A stretch of DNA of 64,000 nt from contig NZ_JAJDOO010000006.1 in assembly GCF_020595055.1 (NCBI RefSeq), positions 1-64,000 of the forward strand, written 5' to 3'. Numbering within the stretch: position 1 is the stretch's first letter; each line of letters begins with the position of its first letter. Of the stretch, positions 16,181 through 24,572 are shown in pieces. The position numbers and the translations under genes are program-made. The stretch is from Desulfosporosinus shakirovi. Lineage in GTDB: Bacteria > Bacillota > Desulfitobacteriia > Desulfitobacteriales > Desulfitobacteriaceae. Below the pieces are notes generated by a model. The model saw nothing but the letters and a program-made list of their open reading frames with translations. It had not been told where the DNA came from and did not search any database.

Positions 16181-18349
16181 TTAGGCAAAGATCGCTACAC
16201 CGGATTCCACATTAAACTCAAGGCCTGTTTTTTCATTGTACTTTTTGATATCCCGCAGAATATAAATCCCATCGTCAACAATTTCTATCAAGCCTGCTCC
16301 ATTCATGGCTTTGAACTCATTTTCATAAATATTAACGGAATACGGCTGTATCACCCTTAAAATCCCCTTATACTCGCTGACATAACGCAACTTATGAATC
16401 AGCTCTTCGGCCTTCTTGTCAAACCCAATAACAATCGGTATCGTATTTTCATCAATTAATTTAAACTGACCGGCAATTTGTTTGAAATTGAAATTAAAAT
16501 TACTGCCTTCCGCTCCACTTTCCATCGTTTTAAAAATATTATGTATATCCAGTCCTGCCTCGCCTTCATAGTTATATAATTCTTCAAAATAGGACTTGAT
16601 AGCTTGTGGAGAAAGAATGTCCTCATATCTTGTCATAATGCTTTTAGCCACCTCAATTGGCCGTTTGATCGAACTAGGCATATTTTGGGTATATCTACTT
16701 TCCGGTTCGAAAACATTGACGATGCCTACTTCAAGCTTATTCTCTCTGTTGCACCGACCTGCAGCTTGCACAATGGAATCAATTCCGGCCATTGCTCGGT
16801 AGACCACAGGAAAATCCACATCAACACCGGCCTCAATTAACTGGGTGGAAACCACTTTACAAGACAGCCCGTCTTTTAACCTTTGTTTTATTTCCTCTAA
16901 TACGTCGCTCCGATGTTTGGGGCACATTCTCGTTGATAAATGAAAAACCCCTTCTCCCAGTAATGCCAAGTATATTTCCCTGGCGTGTTTTTTGTTGTTG
17001 ACGATGCATAACACCTGATCACAGCTGTTCAGTTCCGCTGCGATTTGCGCTGTTTCCATTTGTCCTCTTGGGGTAACGTGGGTTCGCCGAAAAAATTCAT
17101 ATAAGTCTTCCGTGTTTTCACATATCTCATCCACCGTTATTTCCTTCGGAAACCTGTTTTTTAAAGATGGCTGGGTAGCACTGCATAATACGCAGGTTGA
17201 GCAATAATTCCTGACTAATTCGGAAATCGCCATCAGACAAGGTGTAAGAAACGGCGTGGGCAACATTTGCGCTTCATCAAAAATGATGACGCTGTTGGCA
17301 ATATTATGGAGTTTTCTGCACCGTGAAGACTTATGGGCAAACAAGGATTCAAAAAGCTGGACGTTTGTTGTTACAACAAACGGAATATCCCAGTTCTCTG
17401 AAGACAGCTTTAGTTGGTGCAATACCAAATCTTCGTCATCCTTAAAATCAAAGTTCGAATGATGTTCTAAAACATTTTCCTGCCCTAAGATCTCTTTAAA
17501 AACTTTTCCGGTTTGTTCAATAATGCTTGTGTATGGAATCACATAAATAATTCGCTCCATACCGTGCTTCAGTACATGCTTCAAGGCAAATGCCAAAGAG
17601 GAAATAGTTTTACCCCCGCCCGTGGGAACAGTAAGGGTGTATAGCCCTCTTTCGCTCTGCGCTTTTTCGAGACAACAATGAAGTATCTCAGCTCTTTTTT
17701 GATTGATTTCACGTTCCGTATCCTTGAACCCATTTGTATATGTGTTAAGCTTCTCATGGAAAAGCGGATAATCGTAATGCGTGCTTCGAACCACTTGGCC
17801 CATACTCATGAAGCTTTCCGTGTCGAGGAAGTCGGCATCCACCAGGCACGAATAAATCATCCTTACAAAAAAAGACAGGGAAAAACCGCCCTTATTCAAG
17901 GGTTTTATATTAGGCAGCCTTCCCGGTAAACATTCACGAGTATTAATCTCATTTTTAAAATACGAGTAATCATGAAGCTGCTTCGCTCTTTTTAGCCGTC
18001 CATTTAATGTTGTTTCAATTGCGGTGTCGCTCTTACTTCCACCGTCCGGAAGACCGCCATGATGACCGGCAATACAATAGGCCAGCAACTTTCCCAGTGA
18101 AACAAAGGCTTCATTAATTTCAATTGCACCTGCAGTCGAATGATCCACCCGGGCTTTCGAGTTATTGATAATTTTATTTTGAAATTCCGTCGAGTACTTT
18201 CCGATATCATGCAGCAACCCGCATACATAGGCATAATCGCCATTATGGAAGCTATCAGCAAACTTCTTAGCCTGATTGGCAGTATTCTCTAAATGTGTTT
18301 TCAATCTTTGGGATTCCGAATCATTTTCTCTACGATGAGCAATATGCAT
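16181..18349 (-). CDS. cas3: CRISPR-associated helicase-nuclease Cas3 (HD plus DExH)
   Basis: A 722-residue Cas3, the nuclease-helicase recruited by Cascade to degrade target DNA. The HD nuclease domain is N-terminal (HDIGKYSTEFQ at about residues 47-57, later AGHHGG); helicase motifs follow: Walker A PTGGGKTIS near 265, Walker B FDEAQML, SATQP, STQLIEAGVDVDFP and QAAGRCNREN. The start at MHIAHRREND follows AAGGAGA by nine bases and matches the usual N terminus; the open frame runs 29 codons further up but through a hairpin without a good start site. It is first in cas order but is separated from cas5 by a terminator, mini-array and second promoter, so it is probably its own transcription unit. 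Confidence 0.96.
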   Translation of the reverse strand: MHIAHRRENDSESQRLKTHLENTANQAKKFADSFHNGDYAYVCGLLHDIGKYSTEFQNKIINNSKARVDHSTAGAIEINEAFVSLGKLLAYCIAGHHGGLPDGGSKSDTAIETTLNGRLKRAKQLHDYSYFKNEINTRECLPGRLPNIKPLNKGGFSLSFFVRMIYSCLVDADFLDTESFMSMGQVVRSTHYDYPLFHEKLNTYTNGFKDTEREINQKRAEILHCCLEKAQSERGLYTLTVPTGGGKTISSLAFALKHVLKHGMERIIYVIPYTSIIEQTGKVFKEILGQENVLEHHSNFDFKDDEDLVLHQLKLSSENWDIPFVVTTNVQLFESLFAHKSSRCRKLHNIANSVIIFDEAQMLPTPFLTPCLMAISELVRNYCSTCVLCSATQPSLKNRFPKEITVDEICENTEDLYEFFRRTHVTPRGQMETAQIAAELNSCDQVLCIVNNKKHAREIYLALLGEGVFHLSTRMCPKHRSDVLEEIKQRLKDGLSCKVVSTQLIEAGVDVDFPVVYRAMAGIDSIVQAAGRCNRENKLEVGIVNVFEPESRYTQNMPSSIKRPIEVAKSIMTRYEDILSPQAIKSYFEELYNYEGEAGLDIHNIFKTMESGAEGSNFNFNFKQIAGQFKLIDENTIPIVIGFDKKAEELIHKLRYVSEYKGILRVIQPYSVNIYENEFKAMNGAGLIEIVDDGIYILRDIKKYNEKTGLEFNVESGVAIFA

Positions 18350-18438
18350 GATATCTGTTCTCCTTTTTTCATTAGGGACACTTCGAGTCCACATTTCATG
18401 AAAAATTCCATCTTTCCAAGTAACCCGCTGGGCCATTG

Positions 18439-18475
18439 TGTGAGATATCCTTTTAAGTCAAAAGGATATCTCACA
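18439..18475. promoter_or_regulatory. Perfect hairpin upstream of cas3
   Basis: TGTGAGATATCCTTTT and its exact complement AAAAGGATATCTCACA with a 5-nt loop, 90 nt upstream of the cas3 ATG. On the minus strand the second arm is not followed by a T-run. It could be an operator or a 5' leader structure of the cas3 mRNA. Confidence 0.6.
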
Positions 18476-18501
18476 GCACCCAGTCCCACCCTCTTCTCTT
18501 G

Positions 18502-18654
18502 CTAGGCATTGACTAAGGCTGACTGTACTGCTTCCTCAAAAAGAATAATATGAAAACATAATTCTTCTCCGAGGCGGAATTCAGAACGATCCATTTCAGG
18601 GAGAATACTCAAATAGAAATTCGGAATATCCTGCTGCCCGTCACTTAGGCTTCG
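18502..18654 (-). pseudogene. C-terminal fragment of an unrecognised gene
   Basis: A 50-codon open stretch without a start, reading ...DIPNFYLSILPEMDRSEF..., LGEELCFHIILFEEAVQSA and ending in a stop. Composition is protein-like and unlike the surrounding DNA, but no family is recognised and no ribosome binding site is present. It sits in the otherwise gene-free 18,480-19,250 region and is best seen as a relic. Confidence 0.35.
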
Positions 18655-18957
18655 TTATCGTAAAGATACTTGTACAGATTATAATGCAAAGCCTGTCAGA
18701 CTGACCCGCACGAAGTAGAACCTAAATATATATACCGGCAATGTAGCAGTTTCCAGAGATAGTAAGTATACCTTCATTAGCAGGTATTTCAAAAAAAGGC
18801 GACTTACTGTTCCATGCTTCTTACTCCGCTTAATATACTAACATTCATTTAGTGTCATTATTATGTAAATTCTTTAAACCTCAGGCAAATTCCTGCCTAT
18901 AAGCTTCAATTATTTTTCGAATATTACACTGGAATAAACTATATTTAGGTGAGTAGG

Positions 18958-18987
18958 ATTTCAATTCACACTTCCATGGGAAGCGAC
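18958..18987 (-). repeat. Orphan degenerate CRISPR repeat
   Basis: Matches the repeat of arrays 1 and 3 over ATTTCAAT-CACxCTTCC and GGGAAGCGAC, with changes at three or more sites and a shortened loop. No second repeat lies within spacer distance, so it is a solitary relic, perhaps of a lost array. Confidence 0.75.
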
Positions 18988-19209
18988 CACGAAGCTTCTC
19001 TTGCCGTGATATTGGCCGCTTTCACCCACCTCTCCGGATAACAGATTGGCAGAAAGACCTAAAGATTCTTTCTTGCATCACAACACTTTCCCTGGTGACA
19101 TTATCCAAAATAGCCGGAGCTATAGGCCGAGTCTTCTCTTCCCATCGGCCGCCAGAGGCTGCACGCATAATCTTGGAATTGGTTATAGCATGTTAACAGT
19201 TCTTAAAAA

Positions 19210-19246
19210 ATTGCCCTGGACTGCTTAGTGCAGCCCAGAGTAATTT
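19210..19246 (-). terminator. Hairpin after Rpn remnant 1
   Basis: CTGGGCTGCACTAAGCAGTCCAG-type stem just past the stop codon of the downstream-facing Rpn remnant. A close copy lies at 21004-21037 after remnant 2, so gene end and hairpin were duplicated together. Confidence 0.5.
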
Positions 19247-19257
19247 AGTTTCTATGG

Positions 19258-19644
19258 TTAATTCATGATTTTCCTAATTTCCTCTTCACTCAGTCCTGTA
19301 GCCTTCATAATCATGTCGACTCCCATACCTAGCCTCAGCAAATTTTCCGCCACTTCCAGCTTACCCTTCTCCATGCCCTTTTCTATACCTTTTTCCATGC
19401 CTTCTGTGATTAGCCTTTCCGCAATAGTCATAAAGACTTCACTCCTTTCCAGAGAAATCTCTTTAGCTAGCTCGTAGACCGTCTGAAATTCCAAATCATT
19501 TCTGGCACTCATGATGTAGCGGATAAAAGTCTCAAAATACTCCAGCCCATTACCTTGGTTTTCCATCTGATTAAAAGCCATGATAGATTCTTCTAAAGTC
19601 TTCAGAAATACTGTGTAGTCCTGTTCACAAATGTCTCTTAACAA
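19258..19644 (-). pseudogene. Rpn/PD-(D/E)XK nuclease-transposase family protein, C-terminal remnant 1
   Basis: A 128-codon frame that matches only the C-terminal part of the Rpn family (recombination-promoting nuclease/putative transposase, normally about 300 residues). The signature is the charged repeat GMEKGIEKGMEKGKLEVAEN and the tail LLRLGMGVDMIMKATGLSEEEIRKIMN. The nuclease core is missing; upstream the reading frame is broken (a different frame continues as LPDILKVVKRHL), and a MITE-like inverted repeat lies just beyond, a likely cause of truncation. Confidence 0.8.
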
Positions 19645-19669
19645 CTTTAAGAATATCTGGCAGACGAAA

Positions 19670-19791
19670 GGACAGGGACTTGTCTGTTATGCCTTTTCAA
19701 CCATATCCTTACTTACCTTACAAGCTGTCTTATTGTAACAGCGTTTATTGATATTAAATCCACCCTTTAACTGACAGACAAGTCCCTATCC
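19670..19791. mobile_element. MITE-like element, 18-bp terminal inverted repeats
   Basis: GGACAGGGACTTGTCTGT (19670-19687) and ACAGACAAGTCCCTATCC (19774-19791) are inverted copies with one mismatch, bounding a 122-bp AT-rich interior without coding capacity. It adjoins the broken 5' side of Rpn remnant 1. No target-site duplication is obvious. Confidence 0.55.
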
Positions 19792-19950
19792 CCTTGCCCC
19801 CCTGGAGGGGCAGTCTGATGATAATTAACGTTGTAGACACACATTCATCCGTGTAGTAAATGCTCCTTCTTCGTGCATATAGTGTATTATTAACACTGAT
19901 CAACATCAATGATACCATGTGTATATCCGAGTACTTATAGTTATATTTCC

Positions 19951-20058
19951 AATTCATCTCCCCATTGAAATAAGGGAGATGAATTGGCGGATTGTCCTAA
20001 ATTAGCTCCCCATTAACAAAGCTTCACGAAGAGTACCTCTTAGGGAAGCTTTGTTAAT
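19951..20058. repeat. Two long perfect hairpins in tandem
   Basis: Hairpin 1: AATTCATCTCCC (19951-19962) with GGGAGATGAATT (19974-19985). Hairpin 2: ATTAACAAAGCTTC (20012-20025) with GAAGCTTTGTTAAT (20045-20058), both without mismatches. They lie in a gene-free gap (19645-20167) 110-220 nt downstream of the minus-strand small gene at 20168. They may be terminators or parts of a small palindromic element. Confidence 0.65.
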
Positions 20059-20167
20059 AGTGGTCACCTAAATAAGAAAGACTAAATTTTAATAATGGCT
20101 TATCTAGATCGAAAGCGCTGCCGATTTAGATAGATCCATAAATAGTGGATTATTGCTAACTGGATAT

Positions 20168-20365
20168 TTAGATGCTTTCTGACTTTTCTAATTGTATATA
20201 TAAATTTTCCAACTCTAGCTGCGCAAGAGTAAGCTTCTCTTCCGAATCCGCAGACATGGCTTTTGCTTTCTGTGCTATCTCGATAGCATCAGCAATCATA
20301 GCGCTGATGCTGACTAACAACCTCTCTATCCTTTTATCCTGTAGGTTAATGACTTCCCGCTCCAT
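20168..20365 (-). CDS. Small helical protein of an Xre module
   Basis: A 65-residue protein with a strong site (GGGAGG, then AATCT and ATG). It is almost entirely charged and helical with alanine-rich heptads (MEREVINLQDKRIERLLVSI, then ADAIEIAQKAKAMSADSEEK), suggesting a short coiled coil. No family is recognised. It is divergent from an Xre regulator whose palindromic operator-like sites lie between them; such pairs often form a self-regulated module. Role unknown. Confidence 0.7.
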   Translation of the reverse strand: MEREVINLQDKRIERLLVSISAMIADAIEIAQKAKAMSADSEEKLTLAQLELENLYIQLEKSESI

Positions 20366-20404
20366 AGATTCCTCCCGAATACATAGCAAAGATTTGATAA
20401 TATT

Positions 20405-20449
20405 TTAAGGGAATATCCCTTAAAAGTCAATAATGGATATTCCCTTAAG
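20405..20449. promoter_or_regulatory. Operator-like palindromes of the Xre module
   Basis: TTAAGGGAATATCCCTTAA (20405-20423) is near-perfectly palindromic; a second site, GGATATTCCCTTAAGG (20434-20449), repeats the GGGAATATCC core in inverse order. Both lie between the divergent starts at 20365 and 20475, where an autorepressor would act on both genes. Confidence 0.65.
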
Positions 20450-20474
20450 GCATACTTATTCTGAGGTGATTTCT

Positions 20475-20696
20475 GTGTACGAGAGAATCCGCAATATACG
20501 GGAAGATAGAGATATGACCCAATCCCAAATGGCAGAGTATCTGAGAATTCATCAGACAACCTACTCTGACTATGAGATTGGCAAACTAAATATACCAGTA
20601 CAGGTTCTGGATAAAATAGCCGACCTGTTTGAGACCAGCATCGATTATTTGGTAAACCGCACGGATGTTGAGATACCCTATCCTCTCAAGAAATAG
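20475..20696 (+). CDS. Xre family regulator (Cro/CI helix-turn-helix)
   Basis: A 73-residue DNA-binding protein with a full HTH_3 domain: ERIRNIREDRDMTQSQMAEY, LRIHQTTYSDYEIGKLNIP and VQVLDKIADLFETSIDYLV. The GTG at 20475 follows GAGGTGAT and gives the usual N terminus; the longer frame starts within the operator palindromes and is rejected. Nothing follows the domain, so it is a minimal repressor. A terminator (CCGTCAA...TTGACGG then TTTT) follows. It lies divergent from the small helical protein and probably represses both. Confidence 0.9.
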   Translation: MYERIRNIREDRDMTQSQMAEYLRIHQTTYSDYEIGKLNIPVQVLDKIADLFETSIDYLVNRTDVEIPYPLKK

Positions 20697-20717
20697 GTTA
20701 TGCCGATATAGAAAATG

Positions 20718-20760
20718 CCGTCAAAACCCGCAGAGTATTCGCCTCAGTCTTGACGGTTTT
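20718..20760 (+). terminator. Terminator of the Xre gene
   Basis: CCGTCAA (20718-20724) pairs with TTGACGG (20750-20756), followed by TTTT, starting 22 nt past the stop codon. The loop is long (25 nt) but internally paired in part. Confidence 0.6.
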
Positions 20761-21051
20761 AATATATGGCGATTCGATTTCTTCTTACGGTATCATCATC
20801 TTCAGCCTGAATGATTAGAGTAGTTTTTTTTGATACTACCGCAAACAAAATCCAAGACGTCTTCATCACTAACACTCTAAAGCACGAGAACAACTAATTA
20901 ACTTCATAAGTTTCTGAGCAGAGACAAATGATTCATTGCCTTCCCTTTTCCTCGGTATTGCGCCGAAGGGGCAGCCAGTAAACTCAGTTTTAGAACTAAA
21001 AATTGCCCTTGGACAGCTTAGTGCAGTCCAAGGGGCAATATGCTTCTATGG

Positions 21052-21163
21052 TTAATTCATCATTTTCCTGATTTCCTCTTCACTCAGTCCTGTAGCCTCT
21101 ATAATCATGTCGATTCCCATACCTAGCCTCAGCATATTTTCCGCTACTTCCAGCTTACCCTGA
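21052..21163 (-). pseudogene. Rpn family remnant 2 (last ~35 codons)
   Basis: Encodes GKLEVAENMLRLGMGIDMII then EATGLSEEEIRKMMN and a stop, nearly identical to the end of remnant 1 at 19258. Everything upstream of the GKLEV segment is lost, and the hairpin after the stop (21004-21037) is also duplicated. Confidence 0.85.
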
Positions 21164-21361
21164 AAAAAGATGCAAGGTAACAATAGCATACTGCGAGCAT
21201 TCCACGCAGCCAATTTTCGTTAAGACCAAACTTTTGGCTCCATTTCGAAATCAAGTCTGAATTGAGAAAACCCGGATTTTCAACTGTGGGCAGTTGAGAG
21301 GTCATCGCAAAAATAAGTATTTTGTGCAGAACCTGCCGTAATTCGAAGGGCCTGGGTTTTC

Positions 21362-22555
21362 TTAAGTCTTGATGCAGTCCGGCTTATCTTCTCTGTTTTT
21401 AAGAGTATTGATCCAGGAAATTATGGTATCTAAAACAAGCTTTCCATTCCCCGCATTACAATGATTTTCAGCGTGTTCCTGAGCTGTGAATAATCTCAGA
21501 GTCATGGATTTAACATTGGTAAGAGCATCAATGATCCTTTTGTATTCAGCCACGGCCAGAAAGTGATCTTTTTGGGCGCCGATCAGCAGATAGTCCTGAG
21601 AGACAGCCGCAGCTGAACTTTTGTACTCAAATAACTGGACTTTTGCTAAGTAGTCATAGGGGGTTTTAACGCCCATATTGTAGCAGCCATGCCTCACATT
21701 CCAGTCGGCGATAGGCTCCCGCTCCATCATTTTACGAAAGATATAATTAATCACTGATCTGCTCCTTAGTTTCATCAGCAAGGGGATCATTTTTCGGACT
21801 ATTTTTGGCCGGGATGCCAGGATACTGTCAAAATAGCTTATCATCAGGCTCCAGGCTATCACTCTTTTAACACGTTTTTCACAAGCGGCCGCCCGTGCAA
21901 CAAGGATTGCTCCTAAGGATAAGCCTATTAAGGTGACCTCATTCAGCTTGAAATGATCCAGAATAGCCTTAACCGGTTTATGCCATTCATGAGTTAAGGG
22001 TATGCCCTGTTTTCTTATCACCGCTCCCTGCCCCGGACCTTCAAAAAGGTAGACCGTAAATCCTTTTTCTCTTAGATATAGGATCATGGGTAAAAATTCT
22101 TCCATGTAGGAATCGAAACCGCCCTGTAATAAAATTGTATCAACGCTTTCGCCTTCCGGCTCCGTGTACAATACGGGCAGAAAGCCCGATTCATAGGGGA
22201 CTTTGTCCCGCTTCACCATTCCTGATTCAAACAGTGGCGCGTAATGCTCATAAAAGAGCCGGATTGCCTGGTCATAGGTCTTGATTTTTTCAGGTTCTCC
22301 ATCATACATAAAGAACTCGGCCATTCTCCAGTAGGCAATGGCTTGTTCGATTCGCTCCTCCTTCATTGCCTTATGGGCAATTGCCAGCATTTCCCTGATC
22401 CAGGCGGCCGAATCAGTGATTTTTGCCGCCGCTTTTTTCAGCTCCAATAAATCGCCCTGGCTCCAAGAGTAGGTCCTGTTCAGTTGGTAATTAAAGTTTG
22501 GGTCATTATGCAGTTGATGGGTGCCCACTCTGAAATAATTTTCAGATCTATTCAT
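21362..22555 (-). CDS. Alpha/beta hydrolase
   Basis: A 397-residue hydrolase of the alpha/beta fold. About 120 N-terminal helical residues (a DUF1100/FrsA-like cap arrangement) precede the hydrolase core: LLQGGFDSYMEEFLPM as the oxyanion strand, GPGQGAVIRKQG, and the nucleophile elbow GLSLGA (serine near residue 225). A late aspartate (IGAQKDHF) and histidine (EHAENHCNAG) complete a plausible triad. The ATG of MNRSENYF follows GGGAGG; the longer frame begins without a site. It is just downstream of a same-strand AraC regulator (40-72 nt gap), which probably controls it. Substrate unknown. Confidence 0.9.
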   Translation of the reverse strand: MNRSENYFRVGTHQLHNDPNFNYQLNRTYSWSQGDLLELKKAAAKITDSAAWIREMLAIAHKAMKEERIEQAIAYWRMAEFFMYDGEPEKIKTYDQAIRLFYEHYAPLFESGMVKRDKVPYESGFLPVLYTEPEGESVDTILLQGGFDSYMEEFLPMILYLREKGFTVYLFEGPGQGAVIRKQGIPLTHEWHKPVKAILDHFKLNEVTLIGLSLGAILVARAAACEKRVKRVIAWSLMISYFDSILASRPKIVRKMIPLLMKLRSRSVINYIFRKMMEREPIADWNVRHGCYNMGVKTPYDYLAKVQLFEYKSSAAAVSQDYLLIGAQKDHFLAVAEYKRIIDALTNVKSMTLRLFTAQEHAENHCNAGNGKLVLDTIISWINTLKNREDKPDCIKT

Positions 22556-22627
22556 CTTGTTTCCCTCCCAAATATCGGTTGACCCCATTGTATCTGAGAG
22601 GGAGGTTGGGATACTTGCAAAAATGCG

Positions 22628-23371
22628 CTATGGTATCTGCTGAAAGAGGGCGGTTTTGGCGAAATCCGAATAAGCAAGCCCAAACATTCGTTTACAGGTG
22701 TTGGCAAAATGGGATGAACTACCAAATCCAGCCCGGATACAGGCTGAGGTCAGGCTTTCCCCGACGGCGGCATAGGCACAGGTTTTTCGCATTTTTTCAA
22801 AAACAAGATAGCTGCTGAGGGCAACCCCGACTTCTTCTTTAAACAAGTGCGACAGCCGGCTGCGCGAAAGAAAGGCTTCCCTGCAGAGCAGATCCATTGT
22901 ATCCTCGTAGATTCCTTCCAAGTTTAGAGCGCGCTCCAATACACAGTTGATTCGCCGATCATAGTTTGAATGGGCGATGCCGTTTAACTTGCAGGCGGCT
23001 AAGACAGCTTGGTCAAGGGCCTTAGCATCATTTTGGTAGGCTTTCCAGCCTTTATTGACTTTTTCTGCTATGGTATCCTCTATGACGGAGCATGGTTCTC
23101 CCTTTAAATAGTTTGTCTCTAATTCCCGAGAAAGCTTGCTTGTCTCGTCAAAGAGAAATACCAGCAATTCCTTTCCATTCTCCTTGACCGTATGTTCGAT
23201 ATTGGAATTGATGCAGACCCCTCGACCGAATAGCCGTAAGTTTTCGATCCTGCATTCAACCTCTCCCTCAGTACAAAAAATCAAGTGCTTGGCCAAATGC
23301 CTATGAGGAGCTGGGTCTGAATAATTTTTGGCAATCAGGATATGATCAAAAGTCCAAAATACCTCTTTCAA
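22628..23371 (-). CDS. AraC family transcriptional regulator
   Basis: A 247-residue regulator: N-terminal cupin-type ligand domain (APHRHLAKHLIFCTEGEVEC) and C-terminal double helix-turn-helix (CREAFLSRSRLSHLFKEEVG, then CIRAGFGSSSHFANTCKRMF). The TTG start follows GGGAGG closely. It lies upstream of the alpha/beta hydrolase on the same strand and is its likely activator. Confidence 0.92.
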   Translation of the reverse strand: MKEVFWTFDHILIAKNYSDPAPHRHLAKHLIFCTEGEVECRIENLRLFGRGVCINSNIEHTVKENGKELLVFLFDETSKLSRELETNYLKGEPCSVIEDTIAEKVNKGWKAYQNDAKALDQAVLAACKLNGIAHSNYDRRINCVLERALNLEGIYEDTMDLLCREAFLSRSRLSHLFKEEVGVALSSYLVFEKMRKTCAYAAVGESLTSACIRAGFGSSSHFANTCKRMFGLAYSDFAKTALFQQIP

Positions 23372-23481
23372 TCTCTTACCTCCCGGTTGGGCCTCTTGAT
23401 CTAAGTTTGAGGTTCAGCCAAATGTGAGCTAGGGCTTTTGTTAGGGTAGCTTGCTTCAATCTGAGATTCGTGACTAGGGAG

Positions 23482-24572
23482 ATTTCACGCTCCCATGGGA
23501 AGCGACTGACTTATCATAGACTAAGGCACACTTGCTTTAAATTTCAATCCACGCTTCCCAGTGGGAAGCGACAAGCCATCAACGATAAATCTATCTCAGA
23601 CTATATAAATTTCAATCCACGCTTCCCAGTGGGAAGCGACCTCGATGGTTGATTGTTGGAAGTGCTTATAGAGTATTTCAATCCACGCTTCCCAGTGGGA
23701 AGCGACATTGTAACATTAACCTAATGGTAAAAAGGAGAATAATTTCAATCCACGCTTCCCAGTGGGAAGCGACCATACTGTAAGGCTGATTAGGTTCAAG
23801 GGGTGTAATTTCAATCCACGCTTCCCAGTGGGAAGCGACAAACACGCCAACGCAGACATTATAGTTTGATTAAATTTCAATCCACGCTTCCCAGTGGGAA
23901 GCGACGCGAATAAATCAAATTAAGAAAACAAGCATATTTATTTCAATCCACGCTTCCCAGTGGGAAGCGACTGGAACGGCTTTGAAGATTTAAACTAAAA
24001 AGGAGTATTTCAATCCACGCTTCCCAGTGGGAAGCGACTATTCGATGAATCAAGCATATCAAGATAAGCAACTATTTCAATCCACGCTTCCCAGTGGGAA
24101 GCGACCGTCATATACGAGATTGCCAAAAAGTTAACATGAGATTTCAATCCACGCTTCCCAGTGGGAAGCGACGATGCTTGCCGGAGTAAAGTTCCAAGTC
24201 AATGATGATTTCAATCCACGCTTCCCAGTGGGAAGCGACGGGTAGTGCACACGATGAATCACCATCGTTAGATAATTTCAATCCACGCTTCCCAGTGGGA
24301 AGCGACTAGAAAAGATTGTGAGTGAGCTGGAAGCTGAGTGATTTCAATCCACGCTTCCCAGTGGGAAGCGACTGAAAATCCTAAAGTTGATGAGGATGGA
24401 GAACTTATTTCAATCCACGCTTCCCAGTGGGAAGCGACGAGGCCAGGCGTTTGTCATAAGGCAAAATATAAGCATTTCAATCCACGCTTCCCAGTGGGAA
24501 GCGACCATGGATAGATGGAGCAATGATAATAAATGCAAAGATTTCAATCCACGCTTCCCAGTGGGAAGCGAC
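23482..24572 (-). CRISPR. CRISPR array 3, 16 repeats plus a degenerate terminal repeat
   Basis: Sixteen identical 32-nt repeats from 23541-23572 to 24541-24572 with unique spacers of 33-36 nt. The leader-distal end carries a 25-nt degenerate repeat (23482-23506) that has lost AATCC and part of the loop. On the minus strand the repeats end GTGGATTGAAAT; the stem is GCTTCCC/GGGAAGC with AGT between the arms on the plus strand, one base from array 1. No cas genes adjoin it; the operon 5-13 kb away is the presumed supplier of Cas proteins. Confidence 0.98.

Larger units (their letters stand above)
20697..21361. other. Gene-free interval with relics
   Basis: Holds the xre terminator (20718-20760), a fragment at about 20821-20855 (GATACTACCGCAAACAAAA) identical to part of the far leader region of CRISPR array 1, and the second Rpn remnant with its hairpin. 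The 21170-21360 stretch resembles decayed coding DNA on the minus strand but no family could be named. Confidence 0.5.

Noticed and set aside
19754-19957. 67-codon minus-strand frame
   Set aside because: Overlaps the MITE-like repeat, no ribosome binding site, no similarity recognised.
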